A stretch of DNA of 23,667 nucleotides, from positions 1 through 23,667 of the forward strand of contig DASRJH010000147.1 of the NCBI GenBank assembly GCA_035649575.1, read 5' to 3'. The translations under genes were made by a program, and so were the position numbers. The stretch is from DASVAL01 sp035649575. Its GTDB lineage: Bacteria > Planctomycetota > UBA1135 > UBA2386. Numbering within the stretch: the stretch's first letter is position 1; the number at the start of each line of letters is the position of its first letter. Below are positions 14,317 to 22,679 of this stretch, one piece after another. Under the pieces are notes generated by a model. The model worked only from the letters and a program-made list of their open reading frames with translations, was not told the origin of the DNA and did not search any database.

Positions 14317-14393
14317 CACCTTCCCCGGCCCTGGGCCATACCTGCCCAAACACGTATCCAAGCGCCACTGGCGCACTCCCGTCCCACTAGATC

Positions 14394-14398
14394 AGGAG
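14394..14398 (+). promoter_or_regulatory. Strong ribosome binding site
   Basis: AGGAG lies five bases before the ATG at 14404. Most genes here have weak or no such site, so it marks the HEAT-repeat gene as probably well translated and fixes its start. Confidence 0.75.
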
Positions 14399-14403
14399 AT
14401 CTC

Positions 14404-16494
14404 ATGAAGAAGTTCGTGCTTTCCGGACTCTGCTGCGCAGGCCTCGTTGCCCTGCTGCCCGAAACCGCCAGCGCCCACGGCGGTTCGTATCGCGGCCCGG
14501 GCGACGTCGTGCCTCCGAGCCCCGGCGGCGGCGGCAAGTCGGGTGGACCTTCTGGCCCGACCACGGGCGGCCCTGCCGGCCCCAGCGCGCCCGCCCCTTC
14601 TGGTCCGGCGACGGGCGGCCCCTCTGGCCCGAGCACCGGTGGCCCTTCGGGACCTGCCGGCGGACGCGGCCCGACCACGGGTGGGCGCGGTGTGCAGATC
14701 GACGACGACCTCACCAGCTGGGATTTCTGGTGGGAGTTCAACAAGGACCCCTTCATCCGCTTGAAGGATGCCGTGCAGAGCGGTGGCCCACAGACGGGTA
14801 GCGATGACTTCTACCTCGGTGGCACGCGGCGCAACGACGCCAAGGACTCACTGAAGCCGACCGAAGAGCAGATCAAGAACGAGATCCTGCCGGCGCTCAA
14901 GAAGGCGATCGACTCGACCGAGCAGCGCGACATCACCTCGTCCTGCATGGTCGCGATGGCGAAGATCGGCATCAACCACCCGCCCGAGTTCAATCTCATC
15001 GATGTCTTCACTCCGCGGCTCAAGAAGCCGGACCAGGAGATCCGCGAGACCGCGGCCCTCTCGATCGGCATCGCGGCGATCGCCGAAGAGAAGGAGATGC
15101 CGATGCTGATCGGGCTCGCGCTCGACGACGAGTCCGGCAAGGCTGCTGCCGGCGGCTCCGTCGACGATCGCACGCGTTCGTTCGCGACCTACGGGCTCGG
15201 GCTCATGGCCTACCACCACACGAAGGTGGAGCTCAAGGCAGCGGCGTTCGACCCGATGAAGAAGCTCGTCAACGACAAGAAGATGAGCAACCGCAACATC
15301 AAGGTTGCCGCGATCAACGCCATCGGCCTCCTCAACATCGGTGGCTCATCGGACGCCGAGAGGGCTCTGATGGATGAAGCGCTGAAGTGTCTCGAGGACT
15401 ACTACAAGGAGCCCCTCGGCGCTGGCGAACAGCTCATCCAGGCTCACTGCCCGACTGCGATCGCGAAGCTCATCGGCCGCGATCATCCGAAGTCCGACTA
15501 CTACAAGGAGCTCTTCCATGACGAGATGCTCGAGAAGCCCATCGCCAAGGGGGTCAAGCGCTCCAACGACACGATCTACCAGTCGTGTGCACTCGCGCTG
15601 GGTCAGCTGGCCCGGCCTTACACCGACAAGGACGAGAAGAAGTGCCCGGACGCCAAGTACAGCAAGCTGCTGCTCGACCAGTGGCACAAGCACAAGGACG
15701 CGCAGACCCGCAACTTCTCCGTGCTGAGCCTGGGCTTCATCGGCGGCTCCGAGAACCTCAAGGCGCTGCTCGAGGAACTCCGCACCGGCCAAAAGAACCA
15801 GCAGAAGCCGTGGTGCGCGCTTTCGCTCGGTGTCTACTCGTTCTTCGTCCTCGACCAGAGGAAGAAGGGCAACGCCGCCGCGCAGGCGGAAGACCTCTCG
15901 CTCGTCAACGAGGCGCTGTTCACGTCCCTCAAGGCGACCACCGAGCCGAGCCTCACGGGTGCCCTGGCCATCTCGCTCGGTCTCAGCCAGACCATCGAGG
16001 CCGCAGACGTGATGCGCGAACGCATGCGCGAGAACCCTGCCAAGGAACAGATGGCGGGCTACCTGGCCATCGGCCTCGCCCTGATGAACGACGGGCGTTC
16101 GCTCGCGGACATCCGCAACCTCGTGGATCAGTCCATCCGTCGCACCGACCTGCTCCAGCAGTGTGCGATCGCGCTGGGCAAGCTCGGCGACAAGAGCGTG
16201 GCCGAGCAATTGCTGAAGCACCTCACGGAAGGTGAGCCCAACCTGGCGAAGCTGTCGGCCGTCGCATCGGCGCTCGGCTTCATCGGCGACGCTCGCACCG
16301 TGTCGCCGCTCAAGAAGATGTTGTTCGACGAGAAGCTCGGCGATCTGTCGCGCGCATTCGCCGCAGTGGCGCTCGGCGGCGTCGCCGACAAGGAGCCCCT
16401 GCCCTGGAACTCGAAGATCGGCACGAACATGAACTACCGTGCCTCGGTCGAGACCCTGACCAACCGCAACACGGGCATCCTCGACATCCTGTAA
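14404..16494 (+). CDS. Secreted HEAT-repeat protein with Gly/Pro/Ser-rich linker
   Basis: The start is ATG at 14404 (696 aa), fixed by AGGAG and by a signal peptide (KKFVLSGLCCAGLVALLPETASA, cleavage before HGG). Residues about 25-97 are low complexity, built from GGPSGP, GPSTGGP and GPATGGP variants, probably an unfolded spacer. After DDDLTSWDFWWEFNKDPF (conserved-looking, about 101-118) the rest is a long run of helical HEAT-type repeats, for example REIRETAALSIGIAAIAEE, TGALAISLGLSQTIEAADV and LLQQCAIALGKLGD. HEAT solenoids scaffold protein interactions; secretion places this one in the periplasm or outside. Lysine codons are frequent, unlike the Arg-rich neighbours. It has its own promoter and terminator. 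Partners are unknown. Confidence 0.75.
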   Translation: MKKFVLSGLCCAGLVALLPETASAHGGSYRGPGDVVPPSPGGGGKSGGPSGPTTGGPAGPSAPAPSGPATGGPSGPSTGGPSGPAGGRGPTTGGRGVQIDDDLTSWDFWWEFNKDPFIRLKDAVQSGGPQTGSDDFYLGGTRRNDAKDSLKPTEEQIKNEILPALKKAIDSTEQRDITSSCMVAMAKIGINHPPEFNLIDVFTPRLKKPDQEIRETAALSIGIAAIAEEKEMPMLIGLALDDESGKAAAGGSVDDRTRSFATYGLGLMAYHHTKVELKAAAFDPMKKLVNDKKMSNRNIKVAAINAIGLLNIGGSSDAERALMDEALKCLEDYYKEPLGAGEQLIQAHCPTAIAKLIGRDHPKSDYYKELFHDEMLEKPIAKGVKRSNDTIYQSCALALGQLARPYTDKDEKKCPDAKYSKLLLDQWHKHKDAQTRNFSVLSLGFIGGSENLKALLEELRTGQKNQQKPWCALSLGVYSFFVLDQRKKGNAAAQAEDLSLVNEALFTSLKATTEPSLTGALAISLGLSQTIEAADVMRERMRENPAKEQMAGYLAIGLALMNDGRSLADIRNLVDQSIRRTDLLQQCAIALGKLGDKSVAEQLLKHLTEGEPNLAKLSAVASALGFIGDARTVSPLKKMLFDEKLGDLSRAFAAVALGGVADKEPLPWNSKIGTNMNYRASVETLTNRNTGILDIL

Positions 16495-16496
16495 TG

Positions 16497-16592
16497 CTGC
16501 GAACGCCGCGACGCGGCGACATGTCCAGGGCGAAACAACCACCGGACGCCGCTGCGGCGTTCGAGTAACCCTGCGAACGCCGCGACGCGGCG
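16497..16592. repeat. Two 22-bp direct repeats with an intervening inverted copy
   Basis: CTGCGAACGCCGCGACGCGG plus CG occurs at 16497-16518 and again, identical, at 16571-16592. Between them, at about 16546-16563, lies a partly inverted copy (CGCCGCTGCGGCGTTCG). Each unit can fold on itself or pair with the inverted copy. The repeats lie directly after the HEAT-repeat stop and before the terminator. Confidence 0.7.
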
Positions 16593-16602
16593 GCACCTCC
16601 CA

Positions 16603-16647
16603 CGCGGGCGCGCCCCGGCTTCGGCCTGGCGCGCCCGCGGTGTTTTT
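16603..16647 (+). terminator. Rho-independent terminator of the HEAT-repeat gene
   Basis: A perfect 12-bp GC stem (CGCGGGCGCGCC, 16603-16614, pairing with 16628-16639) encloses a small CTTCGG-type loop. It is followed by GTGTTTTT. The T-run is on the plus strand only, so it ends the HEAT-repeat transcript. The minus-strand gene converging from 18660 ends at 16666. Confidence 0.85.
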
Positions 16648-16665
16648 CACCGGGCTTCGCCGTGC

Positions 16666-18660
16666 TCAGTAACAGCGCCGCAGGCACGCAAGGCCCAGAA
16701 CGAGCACGAGGACGCACAGCCAGGCCCGCAGCGCGCCGTTGCGCTCGGCAACTTCCTCTGCCCGCGTGATCGGCGCCAGGTCCTGGGCCACGCTGGCTCG
16801 CTTGCCGCGCAGGCGCTCACTGGCCGCCGGATCGGAGGTCGCCGCCGTCGCGGCTTCGTATTCCGCGCGCGCCGAACGGAGCTGCCGCAGTGACCATCGA
16901 GCGTCGCCCGCCAACTCGCGCAGGCTGGCGGTCTCGTTCCTGCTGCTCGCCACTGCCGCCAGGACGGCGGTCCAGTCCCTGGCCACGCCCGCAGAGTAGG
17001 CGGCCATCTCGGCACCGGTCGCGTCCTGCGTACCGCGGCATTCCACGAGCGCGCCGGGGTCCGCGCGGTCCACGTAGCTCGCGAGCAGGAGCCGGTCGAG
17101 CACAGGCCGGTCGTCCTCGAGCACCACGCCGCCGTCATCGATCCTGGACCAGAACTTCGGCGTGGCGGCCGTTGCGATGAGATGCCGCCAATGCGCTGCG
17201 TCGGCCTCGGGCAAGCGCTCCTCCCCGAAGGTGAACCCAGCCAGCACTCCTGGCTCGATCGCACCGCCGTTGCGGCCGACGAGCAGGAAGTTGCGCGAAT
17301 TCGGCACGTGCAACGCCATCGCGTTGCCGAGCACGGAAGCCATCGTGTGGCCGATGGCGCGCAGAACGGGGTCCTCGGGATGCAACGCGCCGACGTTGCA
17401 GGCGACGACGCCGCCCGGCAACAGGCGCTCGCGTACCGCCGCGAAGAACTCGCGACTCGCGAGATGGGCCGGCACGTAGACCTGATGCGCGTACGCGTCG
17501 ACGTGGATGACATGCCATTGCTGTCTGGCCCGCTCGAGGAACACGCGTCCATCGAGGACGCTTCGGGTCCCGCCCGCTTTCGGGCCCGGAAAGAAGCGGT
17601 CGCCGAGTGCCATGCACTCGGCGTCGATGTCGACCGCGTCCACGGTCGCCCCCGGATGCACGGCGTAGTAGATCGCACGCAGCGAGCCCGCGGCGTCGCC
17701 GATCGACAAGGCGCGCAGCCCCGAAGGCCTCCGGCCTGGCTCGACGAGCAGCGGCGCGACGGCGTGCCAATCGTAGTAGGCGCCGCCCGTGAACGCCGAG
17801 CCGTCGACCGCCAGCGAGTGGAACGAATCGAGGCCCTCGTTGATCACGAGCAGCGTGCGATCCGGGCTGCCAGCCGTGTGCTCACGCTGCACCTGCAGGA
17901 ACTGATAGCGACTCTCGACTTCGGCCAGCAGTTCGCGCCCGGGCGGCGGCGAACGCAACGGCCCACCATGGCCTGCGACCGCGAGACTGGCTGCCACGAG
18001 CGCAAGTGCGGCCGTGACTCGAGCGGCGTGGCGCGTTGCCACGAGCAGTCCGGCGAGCACGAGCAGCGCGCCGGCGATCGTCATCGCGATGCGGCAGCCG
18101 TACCCGGGGACGAGCCAGTGTGTCGCAGCAAACGTGCCCGCGAGGCTGCCCAGCGTGCCGGCGGCACTGATTCCCCCCGCGGCGCGACCGACCGGGACGC
18201 CAGCCTTCGCGAGTCCGGCGACGAGCAGCGGCGCCAGGGTGCCGAGCAGGAACATCGGCAGCCCGAACAGGACAGCCGTCGCGACGAACGAGCCGCGCAC
18301 GATCGCCGGCATGGCCGCGTCGAGCGGCAGCTCCGCCGGCAAGAGCCATCTGCCGAGCGGATGAGCCACGAACGGCACGATGCCGAACATCAACCCAGCG
18401 ATGATCATGAGGCGGGTCGGCAGCTTGTTGGCGCCGTCGCGCGCGGCGAGCCGCCCACCGCACCAAGCGCCGCCGGCCAGCGCCGCGAGGATCACGCCGA
18501 TGACGTTGGTCCACACCGACGCACTGTCGCCGAAGTGCGGCGCCAACACGCGAACAGCCGTCAGCTCCCCCGCCATGCAGGCGAAGCCGGCGAGGCCCGA
18601 CGCAGCCAGCGCGCGCGCGTGTGCGGACGCGGGGGCAGCGTGACCCGGAGGCGCACTCAC
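16666..18660 (-). CDS. Membrane-fused spermidine-synthase-like protein
   Basis: The start is GTG at 18660 (664 aa), sharing GTGA with the stop of the upstream gene. Residues 1-230 are about seven hydrophobic helices (for example SVWTNVIGVILAALAGGAWC, GSFVATAVLFGLPMFLLGTL). Residues about 240-480 are a spermidine-synthase-type Rossmann domain: LLVINEGLDSFHS, the motif I loop LSIGDAAGS (318-326), the acidic strand end DAVDIDAECM (341-350), and HVIHVDAYAHQ (383-393), where spermidine synthases carry their key Asp. VPAHLASREFF and LLPGGVVACNV are also family-like. The C-terminus is helical and ends in one TM helix (about 643-660). Such fusions are widespread and mostly uncharacterised. The glycine-rich loop is altered (GDAAG instead of GxGxG), so true aminopropyl transfer is uncertain. 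Confidence 0.7.
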   Translation of the reverse strand: MSAPPGHAAPASAHARALAASGLAGFACMAGELTAVRVLAPHFGDSASVWTNVIGVILAALAGGAWCGGRLAARDGANKLPTRLMIIAGLMFGIVPFVAHPLGRWLLPAELPLDAAMPAIVRGSFVATAVLFGLPMFLLGTLAPLLVAGLAKAGVPVGRAAGGISAAGTLGSLAGTFAATHWLVPGYGCRIAMTIAGALLVLAGLLVATRHAARVTAALALVAASLAVAGHGGPLRSPPPGRELLAEVESRYQFLQVQREHTAGSPDRTLLVINEGLDSFHSLAVDGSAFTGGAYYDWHAVAPLLVEPGRRPSGLRALSIGDAAGSLRAIYYAVHPGATVDAVDIDAECMALGDRFFPGPKAGGTRSVLDGRVFLERARQQWHVIHVDAYAHQVYVPAHLASREFFAAVRERLLPGGVVACNVGALHPEDPVLRAIGHTMASVLGNAMALHVPNSRNFLLVGRNGGAIEPGVLAGFTFGEERLPEADAAHWRHLIATAATPKFWSRIDDGGVVLEDDRPVLDRLLLASYVDRADPGALVECRGTQDATGAEMAAYSAGVARDWTAVLAAVASSRNETASLRELAGDARWSLRQLRSARAEYEAATAATSDPAASERLRGKRASVAQDLAPITRAEEVAERNGALRAWLCVLVLVLGLACLRRCY

Positions 18661-20078
18661 TTCTTCGGATCGGCCTTCGCCGGTTCTTCCTTGGGCTTCG
18701 CCGGTTCTTCCTTGGGCACGGTGGCGTGGTAGTCCACGGGGAAGATGTATTCCCAGTCGCGGCGCACCACCAAGCGCTTCCGCATCTCGGGGAAATTCCG
18801 GGTCCGCTTCTCGGTCGAGGCCTTGTCGTTGATGACGACCGTGAACTCCTTGTCCAGGTCGATGAGGTCGTCGTTCAGATACAAGAAGAAGCTGTCGACG
18901 CCCTGCGTCTTCACGGTGATGCGGTTGGTCGCCCGATCCGCTTCGACCTCGAGCCGGGGCTTGTCGTCGGGCCCCGCAGTGCTCAGCGGCTCGACGCGAT
19001 CCATGTCGGCCCAGTAGGAGCGGTTGTGGCGGTCGTGGTTCGACTCGATGACGATCTTCTTCGGGGTCATCTTGCGTTGCTGCTTCTGCATCCACGCTTC
19101 GATCGCCCCGCTGGCACCCTTGTGCGGATAGTCGTCGGTAGCCTCCACCACTGTGACCGAGTCGGGTGTGACGGCCTCGAGTCTGCCCTTCAGCGCGGCG
19201 ACGTCCCCTGCCGTGGCCGCCGTCTGCAGCATCAGCACCGGGATGCCGAGAAGGCTGCCCAGGCGGATGCCGGCCACGTCGATGGGCTGCCGCAGGATCA
19301 ACCCCGCGAACCGATCGGGGAAGATCGAAACGAACCGCACGCCGAAACCGCACGTGGCGCGCCCACAGTCGAGAAAGACCCGCGGGCGATCGACGTTGTA
19401 TGCGTTCACGACCGGCCCGAAGCCGCTCCACACCGCGTCGATGCGGCGCTGTTCCTCGTCCCCCTGGCCTTCGCGACTGAAGTCCGGCACGGGATCGAGT
19501 TCGAGTCCTGCGGGAACGTGACAGATCTGGAAGATCGTGTCGTTCAGCGCGGTCGTCTTGTCCCACACCGCAGCGAAATAATCGGCTGGCTTGGCCCAGG
19601 CGGGAGCACCTGCAGCAGCGGTGCCGGGCAGCACGATCACGGTGCGCATCGGCTTGTCTGCCTTGTAGCTCTTCGGCAGGAAGTAGCTGTACTCGACGCC
19701 GAACGCCTTGTCCTTGCGCAGGCTGCCGGGCTCCTTCTCCGGTCGCTCGAGCAAGAAACAATTCTCGAAGATCGCGCGCAGATCGGCCATCGAAGCGAGC
19801 AGGTTGTGGCCGCGCTTCTCCATCTTGTCCCACTCCTTCTCGCACGCCTCCTTCGCCGTCTCGCGCTTCTTGCCCGTCTTCTCGCGGTCCTTGACCGCGG
19901 TGGCGCGGTCCCAGGCGTCGTCGGCCTTGATGAACTCCGCCATCTTGTCCCGCAGCAGGAGTTGCTCGGCCGGTGTCAACAACGGGGGACGGCCGTCCTG
20001 CTCAGTTCCGCCCTGCCCATTGCTTGGCGGTGCTTGGGGCAGCAGGGCGAGTACGGCCAACGAAGCCAGAATCGACAT
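18657..20078 (-). CDS. Exported alpha/beta-hydrolase-like protein lacking the usual nucleophile Ser
   Basis: The start is ATG at 20078 (473 aa), with GAGG upstream; a TTG at 20081 is less likely. A short signal peptide (SILASLAVLALLPQAPP) is followed by a charged helical region (about 35-110). An alpha/beta-hydrolase core follows: FLPKSYKADKPMRTVIVLPG (133-152), the elbow position DCGRATCGFG (237-246) followed by FPDRFAGLILR, DDYPHKGASGAIEAWM, and NHDRHNRSYW (348-357). The elbow usually reads GxSxG; here it is GRATCG, so a Ser nucleophile is absent. A C-terminal domain (RITVKTQGVDSFFLYLNDDL) is typical of exported hydrolases of this type. The tail is PKEEPAK repeats. It overlaps the spermidine-synthase-like gene by four bases. 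Confidence 0.6.
   Translation of the reverse strand: MSILASLAVLALLPQAPPSNGQGGTEQDGRPPLLTPAEQLLLRDKMAEFIKADDAWDRATAVKDREKTGKKRETAKEACEKEWDKMEKRGHNLLASMADLRAIFENCFLLERPEKEPGSLRKDKAFGVEYSYFLPKSYKADKPMRTVIVLPGTAAAGAPAWAKPADYFAAVWDKTTALNDTIFQICHVPAGLELDPVPDFSREGQGDEEQRRIDAVWSGFGPVVNAYNVDRPRVFLDCGRATCGFGVRFVSIFPDRFAGLILRQPIDVAGIRLGSLLGIPVLMLQTAATAGDVAALKGRLEAVTPDSVTVVEATDDYPHKGASGAIEAWMQKQQRKMTPKKIVIESNHDRHNRSYWADMDRVEPLSTAGPDDKPRLEVEADRATNRITVKTQGVDSFFLYLNDDLIDLDKEFTVVINDKASTEKRTRNFPEMRKRLVVRRDWEYIFPVDYHATVPKEEPAKPKEEPAKADPKK
18675..18716 (-). repeat. Tandem 21-bp repeat in the hydrolase tail
   Basis: Two identical 21-bp units (CTTCGCCGGTTCTTCCTTGG plus G, plus-strand reading) lie head to tail within the coding end of the hydrolase-like gene. 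They encode two copies of a seven-residue PKEEPAK-type unit. Copy number is likely to vary between strains. Confidence 0.8.
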
Positions 20079-20081
20079 CAA

Positions 20082-20306
20082 CGCATCCTCGGGTAGCAGA
20101 ACGGATATGGCCGCCGAGGCGGCAGCGGCAGCCGTAGTGGCACCAGATTAGCGCAGCGGCGCCTTCCCCACCACTTCGCCCCCGCGAGTTTGCGGCCCCG
20201 CGGCGACGCAGCGGGGCTGGCTGCGTGTTTCGCCGTTGTTGTTTCCCCGCGTAGCGTCGCCGCAGAGATCGTCGAGCGGGTCGCCCCTCGGGCGAGCCGC
20301 TCCGCA
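20082..20306. other. Intergenic region between purM and the hydrolase-like gene
   Basis: Both flanking genes are on the minus strand. An imperfect 11-bp stem (GCGGGTCGCCC with GGGCGAGCCGC, 20276-20300, one mismatch) lies just after the purM stop and may help end its transcript, though no T-run follows. A second GC stem (GCCCCGC/GCGGGGC, about 20193-20216) has no T-run either. No promoter was recognised. Confidence 0.35.
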
Positions 20307-21350
20307 TCACGACGACAGCTCGACTTTCTGCTCGCCCGGGATCACTTCGCCGAGCGGGAACGCCGCCTCGCCGAGCTCGCGCAATTGCGTCACCACGACG
20401 TCGCGATGCTCGGGGCGCACGAACAGGACCATGCCGACGCCCATGTTGAGCACGCGGTAGGCCTCGGCCCGTTCGACCTTTCCACGCTGCACGATCAGGT
20501 CGCAGATCGGCAGCTTCGGAATGGCTCTCGTGTCGATCCGCGCGCCCATGCCCTGGGGCAGCACGCGCGGCACGTTGTCCGGCAGACCTCCGCCCGTGAT
20601 GTGCGCCATCGCGGTCAGGCGGCCAGCCTGCACGAGCGGCAAGCAAGTGCGCAGGTAACTGCGGTGCACCGCGAGCAGCGCATCGCCGACCGTCGTGCCG
20701 CCGAGCTCGTCGGGCCGGTCGCCGAGTTGGAGCCCGGCGTCGGTCAGCAGCACGCGCCGCGCGAGCGAGTAGCCGTTCGTGTGCAAGCCGGAGCTGCGCA
20801 GCCCGAGCAGCTGGTCACCGATCCGCACCCTCGAACCGTCGAGCAGCTGCTCGCGCGGCACGCAACCGACGATGGTGCCCGCGACATCGACTTCGCCCTC
20901 GCGGTAGACGCCCGGCATCTCGGCCGTCTCGCCGCCGATCAGCGCGCAGCCGTTCTCGCGGCAGGCCTTGGCCAGGCCGTCGATGATCTGCTGCACGAGC
21001 TGTGGCTGCATCGGCGACATCGCGATGTAGTCGAGGAAGAACAACGGGCGCGCCCCCTGCACGAGGATGTCGTTGACGCAGTGGTTCACGAGGTCCTCGC
21101 CGACACTGCCCAGCGTGCCGCGCTGGCGCGCGATCATGACCTTCGTGCCCACGCCATCGGTCGATGCCACGAGCAGTTGGCCAGCGGCTCCGGCCGCTGC
21201 CGGATCGAACAGGCCGCCGAACATGCCCACGTCGCCGACGACGCCCTTGGTGAAGGTGGAACGGATCGCCGCGGACGCGCCGGCCACGGCCGCGTACTTC
21301 TTGTCGATGTCGACACCCGCGCGCCGGTAGGCCGAAGGGGCTTCGCTCAC
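20307..21350 (-). CDS. purM: Phosphoribosylformylglycinamidine cyclo-ligase (AIR synthetase)
   Basis: The start is GTG at 21350 (347 aa), with GGAG eight bases upstream; this matches the usual PurM length. The protein opens with AYRRAGVDIDKKYAAV, the normal PurM start, then has VASTDGVGTKV (61-71), DLVNHCVNDILVQGARPLFF (86-105), GGETAEMPGVY, SSGLHTNGYSLAR and HITGGGLPDNVPRVLP. All are diagnostic of the ATP-grasp-unrelated PurM fold. It catalyses the ATP-dependent ring closure of FGAM to AIR, the fifth step of purine synthesis, in the cytoplasm. It is divergent from dxr across 149 bp. No other purine gene is in the window. Confidence 0.95.
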   Translation of the reverse strand: MSEAPSAYRRAGVDIDKKYAAVAGASAAIRSTFTKGVVGDVGMFGGLFDPAAAGAAGQLLVASTDGVGTKVMIARQRGTLGSVGEDLVNHCVNDILVQGARPLFFLDYIAMSPMQPQLVQQIIDGLAKACRENGCALIGGETAEMPGVYREGEVDVAGTIVGCVPREQLLDGSRVRIGDQLLGLRSSGLHTNGYSLARRVLLTDAGLQLGDRPDELGGTTVGDALLAVHRSYLRTCLPLVQAGRLTAMAHITGGGLPDNVPRVLPQGMGARIDTRAIPKLPICDLIVQRGKVERAEAYRVLNMGVGMVLFVRPEHRDVVVTQLRELGEAAFPLGEVIPGEQKVELSS

Positions 21351-21499
21351 GTGAGACTCCGATCGTGGCGGTGGCAGCACCGCCGGTAGCTGAAGAGATG
21401 CTCGCGGCACGTCCGCGGAGCATCGAATCGCATCATCGGGCCGCGGCCGCGGCCCGGCAACCTTCCGGTGGCCGTTGCATTCGCCACCCGGCAACGCCG
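21351..21499. promoter_or_regulatory. purM/dxr divergent region with 18-bp palindrome
   Basis: GGGCCGCGGCCGCGGCCC at 21438-21455 is a perfect 18-bp palindrome in the middle of the divergent gap. Nearby, CCGGCAAC occurs twice (about 21455-21462 and 21488-21496), and the stretch GGTGGC/GCCACC could form a stem. The palindrome could be an operator, or simply a product of high GC. Confidence 0.4.
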
Positions 21500-22666
21500 A
21501 TGATCGGGGTGGTGTCGAGACGGCGTGTAGCGATCCTCGGTTGTACGGGCTCGGTGGGCCAGCAGGCCCTCAGCATCCTCGGCGACCACGGCGATCGGTT
21601 CGAAGTCGGGTTGCTCGCGGCCCACACCTCGGTAGAGGCGCTGGCCGCCGCCGCACACCGGCACCGGCCCGCGGCCGCGTGCCTCACGGGATGCGACGCT
21701 GCGCCGGCCCTGCCGGGGGGCACGCGCTTCTTCGCTGGCAGCGGCGGCCTGCTCGAAGCGCTCGAGGCCACGGCACCGGACACGGTGCTCAACGCGATCA
21801 CGGGGGCCGCCGGGCTGCAGGCATCGGAGTGGACCTTGCGCACGGGCCGCACGCTCGCGCTCGCGAACAAGGAGTCCCTGGTCGTCGCGGGCGAGTATCT
21901 GATGGCGCTCGCAGGGCGCAGCGGGGCCCGCATCCTGCCCGTGGACAGCGAACACTGTGCTCTGTTCCAGTGCCTCGACGGCGAACCTCTGCGCGCCGTG
22001 CGGCGCCTCTGGCTCACGGGTTCGGGTGGCCCCTTCCGCATGCGGCCGCTGCAGACGTTCGCGGACATCACGCCGGCCGAGGCGCTGAAGCACCCGACGT
22101 GGTCCATGGGAAAGCGGATCACGATCGGCAGCGCCACGATGATGAACAAGGCCTTCGAGGTCATCGAAGCCCACTGGTTGTTCGGCGTGCCGCCGAGCGC
22201 CATCGAGGTCGTCGTGCACCCGCAGAGCATCGTGCATTCGATGGTCGAGTTCGTCGACGGGTCGATGCTCGCGCAGTGCGGCTTGCCCGACATGCGCGTG
22301 CCGATCCTGTTCTGTCTCGGCTACCCCGAACGGCTTCCCTTCGCGTTCCAGCCGTTCGATCCGCAACGCTGGCGCACGCTCGAGTTCGCCGCGTTGGAAC
22401 GGGACCGCTTTCCGGCCGTGGCTCTCGCCTACGACGTGTTGCGGCTGGGCGGCGATGCCGGCGCCGCGCTGAACGCCGCAGACGAAGTCGCCACGGCTGC
22501 CTTCCTGGCGGGACAAGTGCCGTTTCCGACGATCACGCAGACTTCGGCGCGCATCCTGCGCGAACGCCCGGTCCGACCGATCCACTCGCTCCAGGACGTC
22601 CTGGATGCCGATGCGGAAGCACGGCGTTGGGCCGAGCGTCTGCACGCGATGCGGGTAGGCTCATGA
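21500..22666 (+). CDS. dxr: 1-deoxy-D-xylulose-5-phosphate reductoisomerase
   Basis: The start is ATG at 21500 (388 aa); GTG codons at 21509 and 21512 are alternatives, and upstream frame extensions look non-coding. The NADPH motif ILGCTGSVGQQAL (12-24), LALANKESLVVAGE, the metal ligands in PVDSEHCALFQCL, LTGSGGPFR, TMMNKAFEVIEAHWLF and HPQSIVHSMVEF are all family-defining. The length fits (E. coli enzyme about 398). It converts DXP to MEP, the committed step of non-mevalonate isoprenoid synthesis, in the cytoplasm. The next gene, rseP, starts 13 bp later, a common bacterial pairing that links isoprenoid and envelope functions, although uppS and cdsA, often found between them, are missing here. 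Confidence 0.95.
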   Translation: MIGVVSRRRVAILGCTGSVGQQALSILGDHGDRFEVGLLAAHTSVEALAAAAHRHRPAAACLTGCDAAPALPGGTRFFAGSGGLLEALEATAPDTVLNAITGAAGLQASEWTLRTGRTLALANKESLVVAGEYLMALAGRSGARILPVDSEHCALFQCLDGEPLRAVRRLWLTGSGGPFRMRPLQTFADITPAEALKHPTWSMGKRITIGSATMMNKAFEVIEAHWLFGVPPSAIEVVVHPQSIVHSMVEFVDGSMLAQCGLPDMRVPILFCLGYPERLPFAFQPFDPQRWRTLEFAALERDRFPAVALAYDVLRLGGDAGAALNAADEVATAAFLAGQVPFPTITQTSARILRERPVRPIHSLQDVLDADAEARRWAERLHAMRVGS

Positions 22667-22679
22667 AGCGGACATCCTG

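Noticed and set aside
18603..18656. Possible separate start for the spermidine-synthase-like gene downstream of GTG 18660
   Set aside because: The GTGA overlap gives a natural coupled start, and the first hydrophobic helix begins soon after it.
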